DNA from: Candidatus Rokuibacteriota bacterium
Lineage (GTDB): Bacteria; Methylomirabilota; Methylomirabilia; Rokubacteriales; CSP1-6
Length of the DNA stretch: 59,873 nucleotides
Reading direction: 5' to 3'
Assembly: GCA_003220535.1 (NCBI GenBank)
Contig: QHSU01000094.1
Location: 1-59,873 of the forward strand
Under the pieces are notes generated by a model, which saw only the letters and a list, made by a program, of their open reading frames with translations, ran no database searches and was not told the DNA's origin. The position numbers and the translations under genes are program-made. This document shows positions 50,500 to 58,541 of this stretch, one piece after another. Position 1 is the first letter of the stretch. Every line of letters begins with the position of its first letter.

Positions 50500-51371
50500 G
50501 CCGCGAGGGCCGCGTCCCAGGATCGCAGATCGTCTTCGCCGAGCGCGGCCAGGTGCGAATGGGCGAGGACCGAGTAGGCGGGTCGTCGGGCCTTGGCGCC
50601 GAACTCGGCGGCGGTCACGGGCGTGAGATCGGCCGTGAGGCCCGCGAGCCCGAAGGCCCGCCGCGCGAAGTCGTACCAGCTCGTCTGCCCGGTGCTGGTG
50701 AGGTGATAGATCGGGTGGGTCGCCTTCGGAAGCACGGCCCAGACCTTCCGCGCGAGATCGAGGGTGTAGCTCGGGCCCAGCACCTGATCGGCGACGACGC
50801 GGAGCGGCTTGCCCTCGCTCGCCAGGCGCAGCATCGTCTCGACGAAGTTCGTCCGACCCTTGCCCGAGCTGCCGGCGATCCCGAAGAGTCCCGAGACCCG
50901 GAAGATCACCGTCCGCTCGCAGCGCTCGCGGGCCAGACGCTCTCCTGCGAGCTTCGACTCGCCGTAGACGTTCAGGGGATCGGGCGAGTCCGATTCGAGG
51001 TACGGTGCGCGCTTGCGGCCGTCGAACACGTAGTCCGTCGAGAAGTGGACGAAGGTCGCCCCCATCGCCTGGCAGACGGCCGCCAGGGTGCCGACCGCCT
51101 CGGCGTTGAGCGCGAACGCGCCCGGCCGGTCCTCCTCCGCGCGGTCGACGAGATTGTAGGCCGCGGTGTTGAGGACGCAGGTCGGTTGCAAGTCCTCCAG
51201 GGTCGACCGCGCTCTGGCGGCGTCGAGGATGTCGAGGTCCCTCGAGCCCAGGGGGACCAGCTCGGCGGCGCGCTCGAAGGTCTTGACGAGATCGGATCCC
51301 AGCTGGCCGGTGGCCCCGATGACCACGTAGCGCTCGCCGGGCGCTCCGCCGTGACGCCGGGACTCAGCCAC
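50469..51371 (-). CDS. rmlD: dTDP-4-dehydrorhamnose reductase-like protein
   Basis: The 300-residue extended SDR has an NAD(P) site VIGATGQLGSDLVKTF, the region FVHFSTDYVFDG, catalytic YGESK and RVSGLFGIAG. RmlD reduces the last intermediate of dTDP-L-rhamnose synthesis. The other rml genes are absent from the window, so a related NDP-sugar reductase role is possible. Its start overlaps the receiver-only regulator gene upstream. Confidence 0.88.
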   Translation of the reverse strand: MAESRRHGGAPGERYVVIGATGQLGSDLVKTFERAAELVPLGSRDLDILDAARARSTLEDLQPTCVLNTAAYNLVDRAEEDRPGAFALNAEAVGTLAAVCQAMGATFVHFSTDYVFDGRKRAPYLESDSPDPLNVYGESKLAGERLARERCERTVIFRVSGLFGIAGSSGKGRTNFVETMLRLASEGKPLRVVADQVLGPSYTLDLARKVWAVLPKATHPIYHLTSTGQTSWYDFARRAFGLAGLTADLTPVTAAEFGAKARRPAYSVLAHSHLAALGEDDLRSWDAALAAYVAARSSSR

Positions 51372-51759
51372 CGGGCGACGAAGATCCGAGGCCTACGGCG
51401 AGCGCGACGAGGTGGTCGAGGTGCCGGATGTCGAACGGCTTCGGGATGTAGGCGAAGACGCCGCCGCTCAGCGCCTCAGCCGCGGCCTTGGTGTCCGCGT
51501 TGGCGGTGATCATGATGACGGGCACGTTCACGCCAAGACCCCGTATCTGCTTCAGGAGCTCGAGGCCGCCCATGCGCGGCATGTGCATGTCGAGCAGGAT
51601 GAGATCGAACTGTCCGCGCAGCAGGACGATGAGCGCCTCGGCGCCGTCCTTCGCCGATTCGGTCTCGTACGTGTGCGGGTGGCGGAATTGTCGGAAGAAG
51701 TCCCTCAGAACTTCGATTACCGGCGGCTCGTCGTCGACAATCAGGACTCGCTTGGCCAC
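51364..51759 (-). CDS. Single-domain response regulator
   Basis: This 131-residue protein is only a receiver: VLIVDDEPPVIEVLRDFF, phosphoacceptor FDLILLDMHMPRMGGLE, threonine/alanine region PVIMITANADTK and lysine in YIPKPFDIRHL. There is no output domain. It is translationally coupled to the rmlD-like gene. A PilZ protein gene starts divergently 254 nt away. Confidence 0.88.
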   Translation of the reverse strand: MAKRVLIVDDEPPVIEVLRDFFRQFRHPHTYETESAKDGAEALIVLLRGQFDLILLDMHMPRMGGLELLKQIRGLGVNVPVIMITANADTKAAAEALSGGVFAYIPKPFDIRHLDHLVALAVGLGSSSPGG

Positions 51760-52013
51760 GCACGCCAGTATATGACACCGTCAGGGAAGTTTACGATCGG
51801 ACTCCCTGGTGGCCAGGGGTGGGCCCGAACTCCATGTGCCGCAAGCCCTTTGCCGATGGCACGGAAGATGTAGCGATCCGACGGGCACCGTGCCCCGTCA
51901 ACCGCTCCTCACGTCGCGCCGCGTCTCGGCACTCGCCTCGTGTCTCAGGATATGCTTCGAGGCGGAATCCGCGATCCAGCACGCTTCCCTTGTCTCATGA
52001 GACGATTCGCGGG

Positions 52014-52304
52014 ATGAGCTCGATCCCGGAACGCCGGCGCCACCCCCGGATCCCCGTCTCGTGGCCTGTCCGTCTGTGGGTCGACGACGAGCCCCTTCTT
52101 GGCCGCGCGGAGGACGCGAGCCGCCACGGTCTCTGGGTGACCATCGCCCCAACGACGGCGTTGAAGCTTGGCAAGGCGTGCTGGATCGACGTCCTGACCG
52201 AAGAGGTCGGCTCGTTCACGGTTGCGGGCGAGGTGCGGCACGTCAGGGGCCGTCGTGTCGGAGTCGAGACCATCCGTCCGGTTCCGATCGCCAGGCTCGA
52301 GTAG
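52014..52304 (+). CDS. PilZ-domain protein
   Basis: The 96-residue PilZ domain has the c-di-GMP-binding arginines in RRRHPRIPVSWPVRL and the second motif EDASRHGLWV (D-x-S-x-x-G). It is a likely c-di-GMP receptor. ATG at 52014 is the residue before SSIPERRR; the frame is open upstream but non-homologous. The 254-nt gap upstream shared with the receiver gene holds no other feature I can identify. Confidence 0.83.
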   Translation: MSSIPERRRHPRIPVSWPVRLWVDDEPLLGRAEDASRHGLWVTIAPTTALKLGKACWIDVLTEEVGSFTVAGEVRHVRGRRVGVETIRPVPIARLE

Positions 52305-52367
52305 GCGAGCCGCGATTCCGGAAGCTGTAAAGCTCTCCGACACCGAACGCGGGGTACCTGGAGCGCT

Positions 52368-53291
52368 CTAGAGCTTCGGTCGCAACGCCGAGGCGAACAG
52401 CTCGAGCTGCTCGAGCTCGTCGAAGACCGGATTCAGCATGAGGAAGCCGACCCCGGCCGCCACGATCTCCGAGAGGCGCTCGACGCACTCCTGGGGCTCG
52501 CCCCAGACCGACACCTCCGCCGCGAGCTCCGGCCGACCATAAAAGGCTCCGAACCACTCACCGAGCCGGCGGCCGGCACGCGCCCGATCCCGGTCGACCG
52601 CGATGTAGACGCGCTTGCCCAGAGGGAAGCGTGCCGGGTCTCGCCCGCTCTCCTTGATCAACGAACAGAGGAGCTTCATCTCGTCGAGGAAGACCTTCGT
52701 CGAGACGGAGCCGGCGCCGATGAACGCGTCCCCCAGCTCGACGGCGCGGCGCAGCGCGTTGGGATGGTGCCCGCCGAACCAGAGGGGCGGATGAGGCTTC
52801 TGCAAGGGCTTGGGCTCCATCGAGGCGTTCTGGAGCTTGAAGAACTCTCCGTCCGACGTGACTCGCTCCTCGGTCCAGAGCCGCTTCATTACCCGGAGCC
52901 CCTCGGCGAAGCGCGCGGCGCGCCGCTCCGGGCTGAGCCCGAACGCCCCGTAGATGCGCGGATTTCCGCCGAGCCCGACGCCGACGTCGATCCGGCCGGC
53001 GCTCAGGTGGTCGAGGGTCGCCAGGGTCTTGGCGAGGTGGACGGGGCTTCGGAGCGCGGTCAGGAGGACGGCGGAGCCGAGCCGAATCCGCTCGGTGCAC
53101 GCCGCGGCGTACGTGAGCAGCGTGACGGGCTCGAGGCTCCGGATCGATCCGAGGATCTGTTCGACGACCCAGACGCTCTCGAAGCCGAGCGCCTCGGCAC
53201 GGGAGAGGAACGCGCGAATCGCGCGCGCGTCGAATCCGCCCGAGAGAATCGTCTGGGGAATCGCGACACCGAGCCGCACGCCAGGGGGCAC
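52368..53291 (-). CDS. LLM-class flavin-dependent oxidoreductase
   Basis: This 307-residue bacterial luciferase-like protein has LGVAIPQTILSGGFDA, FESVWVVEQIL, RIRLGSAVLLTALRSPVHLA, VGVGLGGNPRIYGAFGL and PPLWFGGHHPNALRR. The start is GTG at 53291. F420 or FMN use cannot be told. It differs from the thiolase-operon copy (roughly family-level similarity only) and stands alone, divergent from the M20 hydrolases. Confidence 0.86.
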   Translation of the reverse strand: MPPGVRLGVAIPQTILSGGFDARAIRAFLSRAEALGFESVWVVEQILGSIRSLEPVTLLTYAAACTERIRLGSAVLLTALRSPVHLAKTLATLDHLSAGRIDVGVGLGGNPRIYGAFGLSPERRAARFAEGLRVMKRLWTEERVTSDGEFFKLQNASMEPKPLQKPHPPLWFGGHHPNALRRAVELGDAFIGAGSVSTKVFLDEMKLLCSLIKESGRDPARFPLGKRVYIAVDRDRARAGRRLGEWFGAFYGRPELAAEVSVWGEPQECVERLSEIVAAGVGFLMLNPVFDELEQLELFASALRPKL

Positions 53292-53372
53292 GGTCGAATC
53301 CTAGCACACCTCCTGCGGTGATATAGTTGACCGCTACCGACAGAGTCCGATCCCGCGCCCCAGGAGAGAGAC

Positions 53373-54545
53373 ATGACCGCCCTCAAGACCGCGATCGTCG
53401 GCGCGATCGACCGCCTCGGCGACGACCTCGAGAAGCTCTCGCGTCAGATCCACGACAATCCCGAGCTCTGCTATGAGGAGGTGAAGGCGGCCGCCTGGCT
53501 CACCGATTTCCTCGCCGGGCAGGGGTTCAAGGTCGAGCGCGCCCTGGCCGGCATCGAGACCGCGTTCCGCGCGACGATCGAGACGGGCGAGGGCCCGACG
53601 GTGGCGATCCTCTGCGAATACGACGCGTTGCCGGCGATCGGTCACGCGTGCGGCCACAACGCGATCGCGACCGCAGGCGCCGGCGCGGGCGCCGGGCTCG
53701 CGGCGGTCCGGGACAAGCTGCCGAAGGGGCGCATCCACGTCATCGGTACGCCGGCCGAGGAGGGCGGCGGCGGCAAGGTGAAGCTGATCCAGGCCGGCGT
53801 GTTCACGGACGTCGACGCCGCGATGATGGTCCACGGCTTCGACCAGTGGGTCGGCCACATGGACCTGCTCGGCATCGTGCGGGTCGGGTTCGAGTTCACC
53901 GGCAAGGCGGCGCACGCCTCGGCCGATCCGTGGGAGGGCGTCAACGCGCTCGACGGGGCGGTCCAGACGTACAACAACGTCAGCATGCTCCGCCAGCAGG
54001 TGCGGCCGGACGCCCGGATTCACGGCATCATCACCCACGGCGGGGCGGCCCCCAACATCATTCCGGAGTTCGCGGCCGCGATCTTCTATGTCCGATCGCT
54101 CAATCTCGACTACATGTGGGAGCTCCAGAAGCGCGTGATCGCCTGCGCCGAGGGCGCCGCGAAGGCCACGGGCTGCACGCTCAAGGTCATCGCCCACAAC
54201 GACACGGTCTACGAGCCGATGAAGCGGAACGAGACGCTCCTGGGCGCCTTCCGCGCCAATCTCACGGCCCTGGGAATCACCGAGGCGCCACCGCTCGTGG
54301 ACCGGCTCGGGTCCTCGGATGTCGGCAACGTCAGCCAGGTGATCCCCACGATCCAGCCGCTCATGAAGATCGCGCCCGACAACACGCCCATTCACTCGCG
54401 CGCCTTCGAGGCCGCCGCGGTGAGCCCGCTCGCCCGTGCGGGCACACTCGCCGCCGCGAAGGCGATGGCGATGACGACGCTCGATCTCCTGGCCGAGCCG
54501 GCCCTCGTCAAGCGGGCTCACGACGAATTCAAGGGGGCGAAATGA
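53373..54545 (+). CDS. M20-family amidohydrolase (AbgB-like), first copy
   Basis: The 390-residue protein has IHDNPELCYEE, metal-site CEYDALPAIGHACGHN, GTPAEEGGGGKVKL with the catalytic Glu-Glu, and the dimerisation domain EFTGKAAHASADPWEG. These dinuclear-zinc enzymes cleave amide bonds such as p-aminobenzoyl-glutamate or N-acyl amino acids. The stop overlaps the start of a second paralogue (ATGA), pointing to tandem duplication and possibly a heteromer. Confidence 0.9.
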   Translation: MTALKTAIVGAIDRLGDDLEKLSRQIHDNPELCYEEVKAAAWLTDFLAGQGFKVERALAGIETAFRATIETGEGPTVAILCEYDALPAIGHACGHNAIATAGAGAGAGLAAVRDKLPKGRIHVIGTPAEEGGGGKVKLIQAGVFTDVDAAMMVHGFDQWVGHMDLLGIVRVGFEFTGKAAHASADPWEGVNALDGAVQTYNNVSMLRQQVRPDARIHGIITHGGAAPNIIPEFAAAIFYVRSLNLDYMWELQKRVIACAEGAAKATGCTLKVIAHNDTVYEPMKRNETLLGAFRANLTALGITEAPPLVDRLGSSDVGNVSQVIPTIQPLMKIAPDNTPIHSRAFEAAAVSPLARAGTLAAAKAMAMTTLDLLAEPALVKRAHDEFKGAK

Positions 54546-55723
54546 GCGCGCCCGGCGACGTGAAGCAGAAGGTGGCGGGCGCCGTGGATCGTCTGGCCGA
54601 CGACCTGGAAGCGCTGTCGCACCGGATCCACGACAACCCCGAGCTCTGCTTCAAGGAGGAGAAGGCGCACGCCTGGCTCACCGAGTTCCTCGAGAAGCAC
54701 GGCGCGCAGGTCGAGCGCGGCGTCGGTGGCTTGCCGACGGCGTTCCGGGCGACGATCCCCGGCACCACACCGGGGCCTACGATCGCGATCCTGGCGGAAT
54801 ACGACGCGCTCCCCTCGATCGGCCACGCGTGCGGACACAACGTGATCGCGACCGCGGGCACCGGGGCGGGCGCGGCCCTCGCGGTGGCGTTCGGCACGCT
54901 CCCGTTCGCGGGCCGGATCCAGGTGATCGGCACGCCCGCCGAAGAAGGCGGCGCCGGCAAGGTGCGGTTGATGGAAGGCGGGGTGTTCCGTGACGTCGAC
55001 GCGGCGATGATGATCCACGGCCGCTGCGGGACCCAGGTGTGGCGGCCGACGCTCGGCATCATCAAGGTCAAGGCCGAGTTCCACGGTAAGGCGACGCACG
55101 CCTCCTCGTGGCCGTGGCGCGGCGTGAACGCGCTGAACGCGGTCATCCAGCTCTTCGTCGGGCTCGACCAGATGCGCCAGCATCTCCGGCCCGAGGCGCG
55201 CGTCCACGGGATCATCGTCAAGGGCGGCGATCAGCCCAACATCATCCCGGAATACACGCGCGCCGACTTCTACCTCCGCGCGCTCACGAAGGACTACTGT
55301 CAGGAGCTGCTCCGGAGGTTCACGGGCTGCGCCGAAGGCGCCGCGACCGCGACCGGCTGCCGCGTCGAGGTGACTGCCGAGCCGACCATCCACGACCCGA
55401 TGAAGCCGAACCGGACGATGGCCACGCTCTTCGAGCAGAACCTCGGCGTGATCGGGTTCCCGGTAGATCCGGACGATGGCGAGGCGGGCTACGGCTCGAC
55501 CGACTGCGGCAACGTGAGCCAGGCCGTGCCCACGATCCATCCTTACATCCGCATCTCTCCCGACGGGGTGCCCGGGCATTCTCGCGAGTTCGCAGAGTGG
55601 GCGCGGTCACCGATGGCGCGCGGGGGGATAGTGGCGGGGGCGAAGGCGCTGGCGCTCACCGCGGTCGACCTCCTCGCTTCACCCGACAAACTCAAGGCGG
55701 CGAAGGAGGAATTCGACCGATGA
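54542..55723 (+). CDS. M20-family amidohydrolase, second copy
   Basis: The 393-residue protein aligns with its upstream neighbour throughout: IHDNPELCFKEEKAHAW, EYDALPSIGHACGHN, GTPAEEGGAGKVRL, EFHGKATHASSWPWRG. All metal and catalytic residues are kept. The dimer/substrate regions are more diverged (RCGTQVWRPTLG). Ends in ATGA overlap with the cupredoxin gene, so three genes are coupled. Confidence 0.9.
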   Translation: MSAPGDVKQKVAGAVDRLADDLEALSHRIHDNPELCFKEEKAHAWLTEFLEKHGAQVERGVGGLPTAFRATIPGTTPGPTIAILAEYDALPSIGHACGHNVIATAGTGAGAALAVAFGTLPFAGRIQVIGTPAEEGGAGKVRLMEGGVFRDVDAAMMIHGRCGTQVWRPTLGIIKVKAEFHGKATHASSWPWRGVNALNAVIQLFVGLDQMRQHLRPEARVHGIIVKGGDQPNIIPEYTRADFYLRALTKDYCQELLRRFTGCAEGAATATGCRVEVTAEPTIHDPMKPNRTMATLFEQNLGVIGFPVDPDDGEAGYGSTDCGNVSQAVPTIHPYIRISPDGVPGHSREFAEWARSPMARGGIVAGAKALALTAVDLLASPDKLKAAKEEFDR

Positions 55724-56064
55724 GAGTGCCCTCGCTCGCCCTTGGAGTGGTCCTGCTCGGACTCGCCGCGGCTCAGGCGGGCGAGATCTCGCTCCGCGTC
55801 GTGAACGTCGTCACGCCGCAGGACGTGAAAATCTGGGAGCCCACTTCGATCGCCGCGAAGAAGGGGGACACGGTGACGCTCCAGCTCGTCAATCGCCATG
55901 CCGACGAGCATGGATTCGAGATCGTCGCGTTCGGCGTCAAGGAGGTCGTGGCGGGCGAGAAGACCTCGAACGTCAAGTTCACCGCCGACAAAGCCGGCAT
56001 CTTCCCGATCAAGTGTCACCTGCACCCGGCGCACGTCGTCGGCCAGTTCATCGTTCTCGAGTAG
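55720..56064 (+). CDS. Exported cupredoxin-like copper protein
   Basis: The protein has 114 residues. Signal peptide (ALGVVLLGLAAAQAG), then a plastocyanin-type fold: AAKKGDTVTLQLVNRHADEH (the histidines may be ligands), and the C-terminal Cu loop FPIKCHLHPAHVVGQF with Cys and His ligands. The usual methionine ligand is absent from the loop, so a type 1 site would be modified. It is probably an electron carrier for the dihaem cytochrome encoded next. Confidence 0.82.
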   Translation: MRVPSLALGVVLLGLAAAQAGEISLRVVNVVTPQDVKIWEPTSIAAKKGDTVTLQLVNRHADEHGFEIVAFGVKEVVAGEKTSNVKFTADKAGIFPIKCHLHPAHVVGQFIVLE

Positions 56065-56069
56065 ATCGC

Positions 56070-56846
56070 TTGTCGGCTGGTCCCAGGGCGCTCGCCCTGG
56101 TCGCCTCGGTCCTGGGGCTCGGGATGGTAGCGGGCGCCTCGGGACAGTCCCCCGACCGCGCGGCCGGCGAGCGGGTGTTCCGTGACCACTGCGCGGTCTG
56201 CCACGGCGATGCCGGAGACGGCCGCGGGATGGCCGCGCATCACTTCAAGAGTCCGCCGCGCGACCTCACCAAGGGACGGTTCAAGTTCCGCTCAACGGCC
56301 TCGGGGCAGATCCCGACGGACGCGGACCTCGCCCGGACGATCACCCAGGGCGTTCCCTCGACCGGCATGGTTCCCCAGAATCACCTGAGCGACGCCGAGG
56401 TGCAGGCGGTGATCGCGTTCATCAAGAGCCTGTCACCGCGATTCGCCTTCGGGCCGGCGCCCAGGGTGCTCGCGATCCCGCGGCCTCCGCCGGCAACGCC
56501 CGAGGCCGTCGCCCGCGGCGGCAAGGCCTACGTGAAGGGCGAGTGCGCCGAGTGCCATGGCAAGGAGGCGCGCGGCGATGGTCCGTCGGTCAAGGACCTG
56601 TCGGTGAAGCCGTCCGACTTGACGCGGCGGCCACTCAAGAGCGGCCCCGCCGCGCGGGACATCGTGCGCACGCTCATGACGGGGCTCGACGGCACGCCGA
56701 TGCCCTCGTACCACCAGGTCCTCGAGGACGACGAGCTGTGGGACCTCGCCTACTGGCTGGATGCGCGCGGCGGCCCGCCCGAGACGACGGACGACGAGCG
56801 CGCGGGGTGGCACGTCGTGCGGACGCACCAGCGACGCGCTCGCTAG
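56070..56846 (+). CDS. Dihaem c-type cytochrome
   Basis: The protein has 258 residues from a TTG start at 56070. Signal peptide (ALALVASVLGLGMVAGASG), haem sites CAVCH (near residue 50) and CAECH (near 165), each followed by candidate distal methionines (GVPSTGMVPQNHL; TGLDGTPMPSYH). Two class I cytochrome domains in tandem, periplasmic. The TTG is inferred because no ATG or GTG fits a signal peptide in this frame; an ATG at 56013 lies inside the cupredoxin gene. Confidence 0.82.
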   Translation: MSAGPRALALVASVLGLGMVAGASGQSPDRAAGERVFRDHCAVCHGDAGDGRGMAAHHFKSPPRDLTKGRFKFRSTASGQIPTDADLARTITQGVPSTGMVPQNHLSDAEVQAVIAFIKSLSPRFAFGPAPRVLAIPRPPPATPEAVARGGKAYVKGECAECHGKEARGDGPSVKDLSVKPSDLTRRPLKSGPAARDIVRTLMTGLDGTPMPSYHQVLEDDELWDLAYWLDARGGPPETTDDERAGWHVVRTHQRRAR

Positions 56847-57271
56847 GCGGAGCCCCCGGCTCGAGCAGCTCGGGCGTACGTGAGCGAATGGTGCGCCAGC
56901 AGCCGGCCGCTCCCGCTGACGCTCTCGGCGACGCCGTACACGAGCCGTCTGCCGAGCTTCACGATCCGCGCCGTGCAGCGGAACGGTTCGTGCCGCGCGG
57001 CGTCGAGGAACGCGCTCGTCATGCCCGCCGTCACCGATCCGTCGCTCGCACCCAGGCGGGTCATGATCGCCAGCCACATCGCCACGTCGGCGGCCGCCAT
57101 GAACACCTGGCCGCTCACGATGCCGCCCGGGCGTTCGAAGAGCGGCTGAAACGGGACCTCGAGCGTGCACTGGCCGTCGGCGATCGAGTGCAGGCGGAAG
57201 CCGTACGCCCGCGTGAACGCGACGTCCGCCAGGATGCGCTGGAGCTCGACCTCCGTCGCGGCGAGCGGCAT
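56843..57271 (-). CDS. PaaI-like hotdog thioesterase
   Basis: This 142-residue hotdog-fold protein has GQCTLEVPFQPLFERPGGIV, then the helix SGQVFMAAADVAMWLAI and DAARHEPFRCTARIVKLGRR. It probably hydrolyses acyl-CoA. A GTG at 57280 overlapping the DinB stop is an alternative start. It is the third gene of the TetR-DinB-hotdog unit; 3' end overlaps the cytochrome stop by 4 bp. Confidence 0.8.
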   Translation of the reverse strand: MPLAATEVELQRILADVAFTRAYGFRLHSIADGQCTLEVPFQPLFERPGGIVSGQVFMAAADVAMWLAIMTRLGASDGSVTAGMTSAFLDAARHEPFRCTARIVKLGRRLVYGVAESVSGSGRLLAHHSLTYARAARAGGSA

Positions 57272-57276
57272 CGCCC

Positions 57277-57858
57277 TCACCGCTCGATCGCGGCCAGGAC
57301 CTTCTTCGCCTGCTTCAGGTGATCGATCACGTGCAGCCGCCACGTGATGGCGTACGCCTTCCAGTCCAGCTCTTCGACCCAGTGGAGTGGGACGACCTTG
57401 CCGCGTTCGTCCATCACGTTGACCACCATCACCAGCGGCGCCCGCGCGTCGGTGACGAAGTCTCCTGGAGCCGCAGCGAGCGTGCGGAGGATCTCGCCGT
57501 GGACGCGCGCGAGCTCGGCGCGGAGCCACGACCAGGGTCGGACGAGCGGCGCCTTCGACTGCAGGCTGGCCGGAATCGGTTCGCCCGGCGGGCGACGGCC
57601 CGCGAGCAGGCACCAGAGCTCGTCCAGGCCGGGACGGTGAGTCTCGACGAGATGGTCGACGATCTCCTGGATCGTCCACTCTCCGGGCATGGCGGCGCGC
57701 ACGGCCGTCGCCGCCGCGACTGGCTCCAGGAACGTGCCGAGCGCCTCGAAGGCCTCGGCGATCCTCGAATGGATCGCCGAGGCCGAGGCCAGCGTTCCCT
57801 TCTCCTTGAAGTACCCGCGCGCCTTCGCCTGGGTCTGGGCGATCGTCTCCGGGCTCAT
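57277..57858 (-). CDS. DinB-family protein
   Basis: The 193-residue four-helix protein has GEWTIQEIVDHLVETHR (first histidine region), ELWCLLAGRRPPGE, and ITWRLHVIDHLKQAKKVL with the C-terminal histidine pair typical of DinB/YfiT-like metal or thiol transferases. Activity unknown. Its start overlaps the stop of the tetR-type gene (ATGA). Confidence 0.83.
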   Translation of the reverse strand: MSPETIAQTQAKARGYFKEKGTLASASAIHSRIAEAFEALGTFLEPVAAATAVRAAMPGEWTIQEIVDHLVETHRPGLDELWCLLAGRRPPGEPIPASLQSKAPLVRPWSWLRAELARVHGEILRTLAAAPGDFVTDARAPLVMVVNVMDERGKVVPLHWVEELDWKAYAITWRLHVIDHLKQAKKVLAAIER

Positions 57859-58463
57859 GGGACCTCCCGCGCCAGATAGCGCATCACCGCGTCGCCGCAG
57901 AACCGCGCCGCCTCGGGGACGCGGAACGCGGACGGGTCGAAGGTGAGCTGGAGCGAGACGCCGTCGACGAGCCCCAGGATCACCGCGGCGGCGCGCAGGG
58001 GATCGAGACGGCGGAAGAGCCCGGCGCGGACGCCCTGCGCGACGACGGCGCCGATCAGCCGCCGCATGCGGTCATACCAGACCGCGTTGATCTCGCGAAG
58101 CCGGCGGTCGTGCATCATCTCACCCCAGAACTCGACGAACACGATCCAGAAGGCCTGCTCCTCGACCGCCAGCCGGAGGCACGCCTCGACCAGCGTCAGG
58201 AGCCGCGCTCGCGCGTCCTTCCCGCCGCGGGACTGGGCCGCGGCGACCCGCCGGTCCAGATCCGCGGCGACCGTCTCGAGCGCGGCCACGAGGATCGTCC
58301 GCTTGTCCCTGAAGTAGTAGTGGAGGATGCCCTGGCTCACCTTCGCCTCGCGCGCGACCCGCTTCATCGTGAGCCCGGAGTAGCCGTCGCGCGCGAGACA
58401 CCGGATCGTGGCCCGGACGATCGCCGCGCGCCGGAGCGGCGCCACCCCGCGCCGGGGGCTCAT
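57855..58463 (-). CDS. TetR-family transcriptional regulator (BetI-like)
   Basis: The 202-residue protein has an N-terminal helix-turn-helix (LTMKRVAREAKVSQGILHYY, FRDKRTILVAAL) and a ligand-binding C-terminal half resembling BetI. It heads an operon with DinB and a hotdog thioesterase and probably represses it through the palindrome upstream of its own start. Confidence 0.9.
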   Translation of the reverse strand: MSPRRGVAPLRRAAIVRATIRCLARDGYSGLTMKRVAREAKVSQGILHYYFRDKRTILVAALETVAADLDRRVAAAQSRGGKDARARLLTLVEACLRLAVEEQAFWIVFVEFWGEMMHDRRLREINAVWYDRMRRLIGAVVAQGVRAGLFRRLDPLRAAAVILGLVDGVSLQLTFDPSAFRVPEAARFCGDAVMRYLAREVP

Positions 58464-58478
58464 GGCCCTCCAGTTTTG

Positions 58479-58492
58479 ATTGGACGACCAAT
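58479..58492. promoter_or_regulatory. BetI-like operator palindrome
   Basis: ATTGG-ACGA-CCAAT is a 5-bp inverted repeat 16 nt before the tetR-type start, in an AT-rich island (TTTTGATTGG...CAATTATCATT). It is close to the BetI/TetR operator form ATTGGACGTCCAAT. Confidence 0.6.
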
Positions 58493-58541
58493 TATCATTT
58501 CGGCGCGGGTCGGCGTCAAGCGCGCGGGCCTCGGGGAATCC

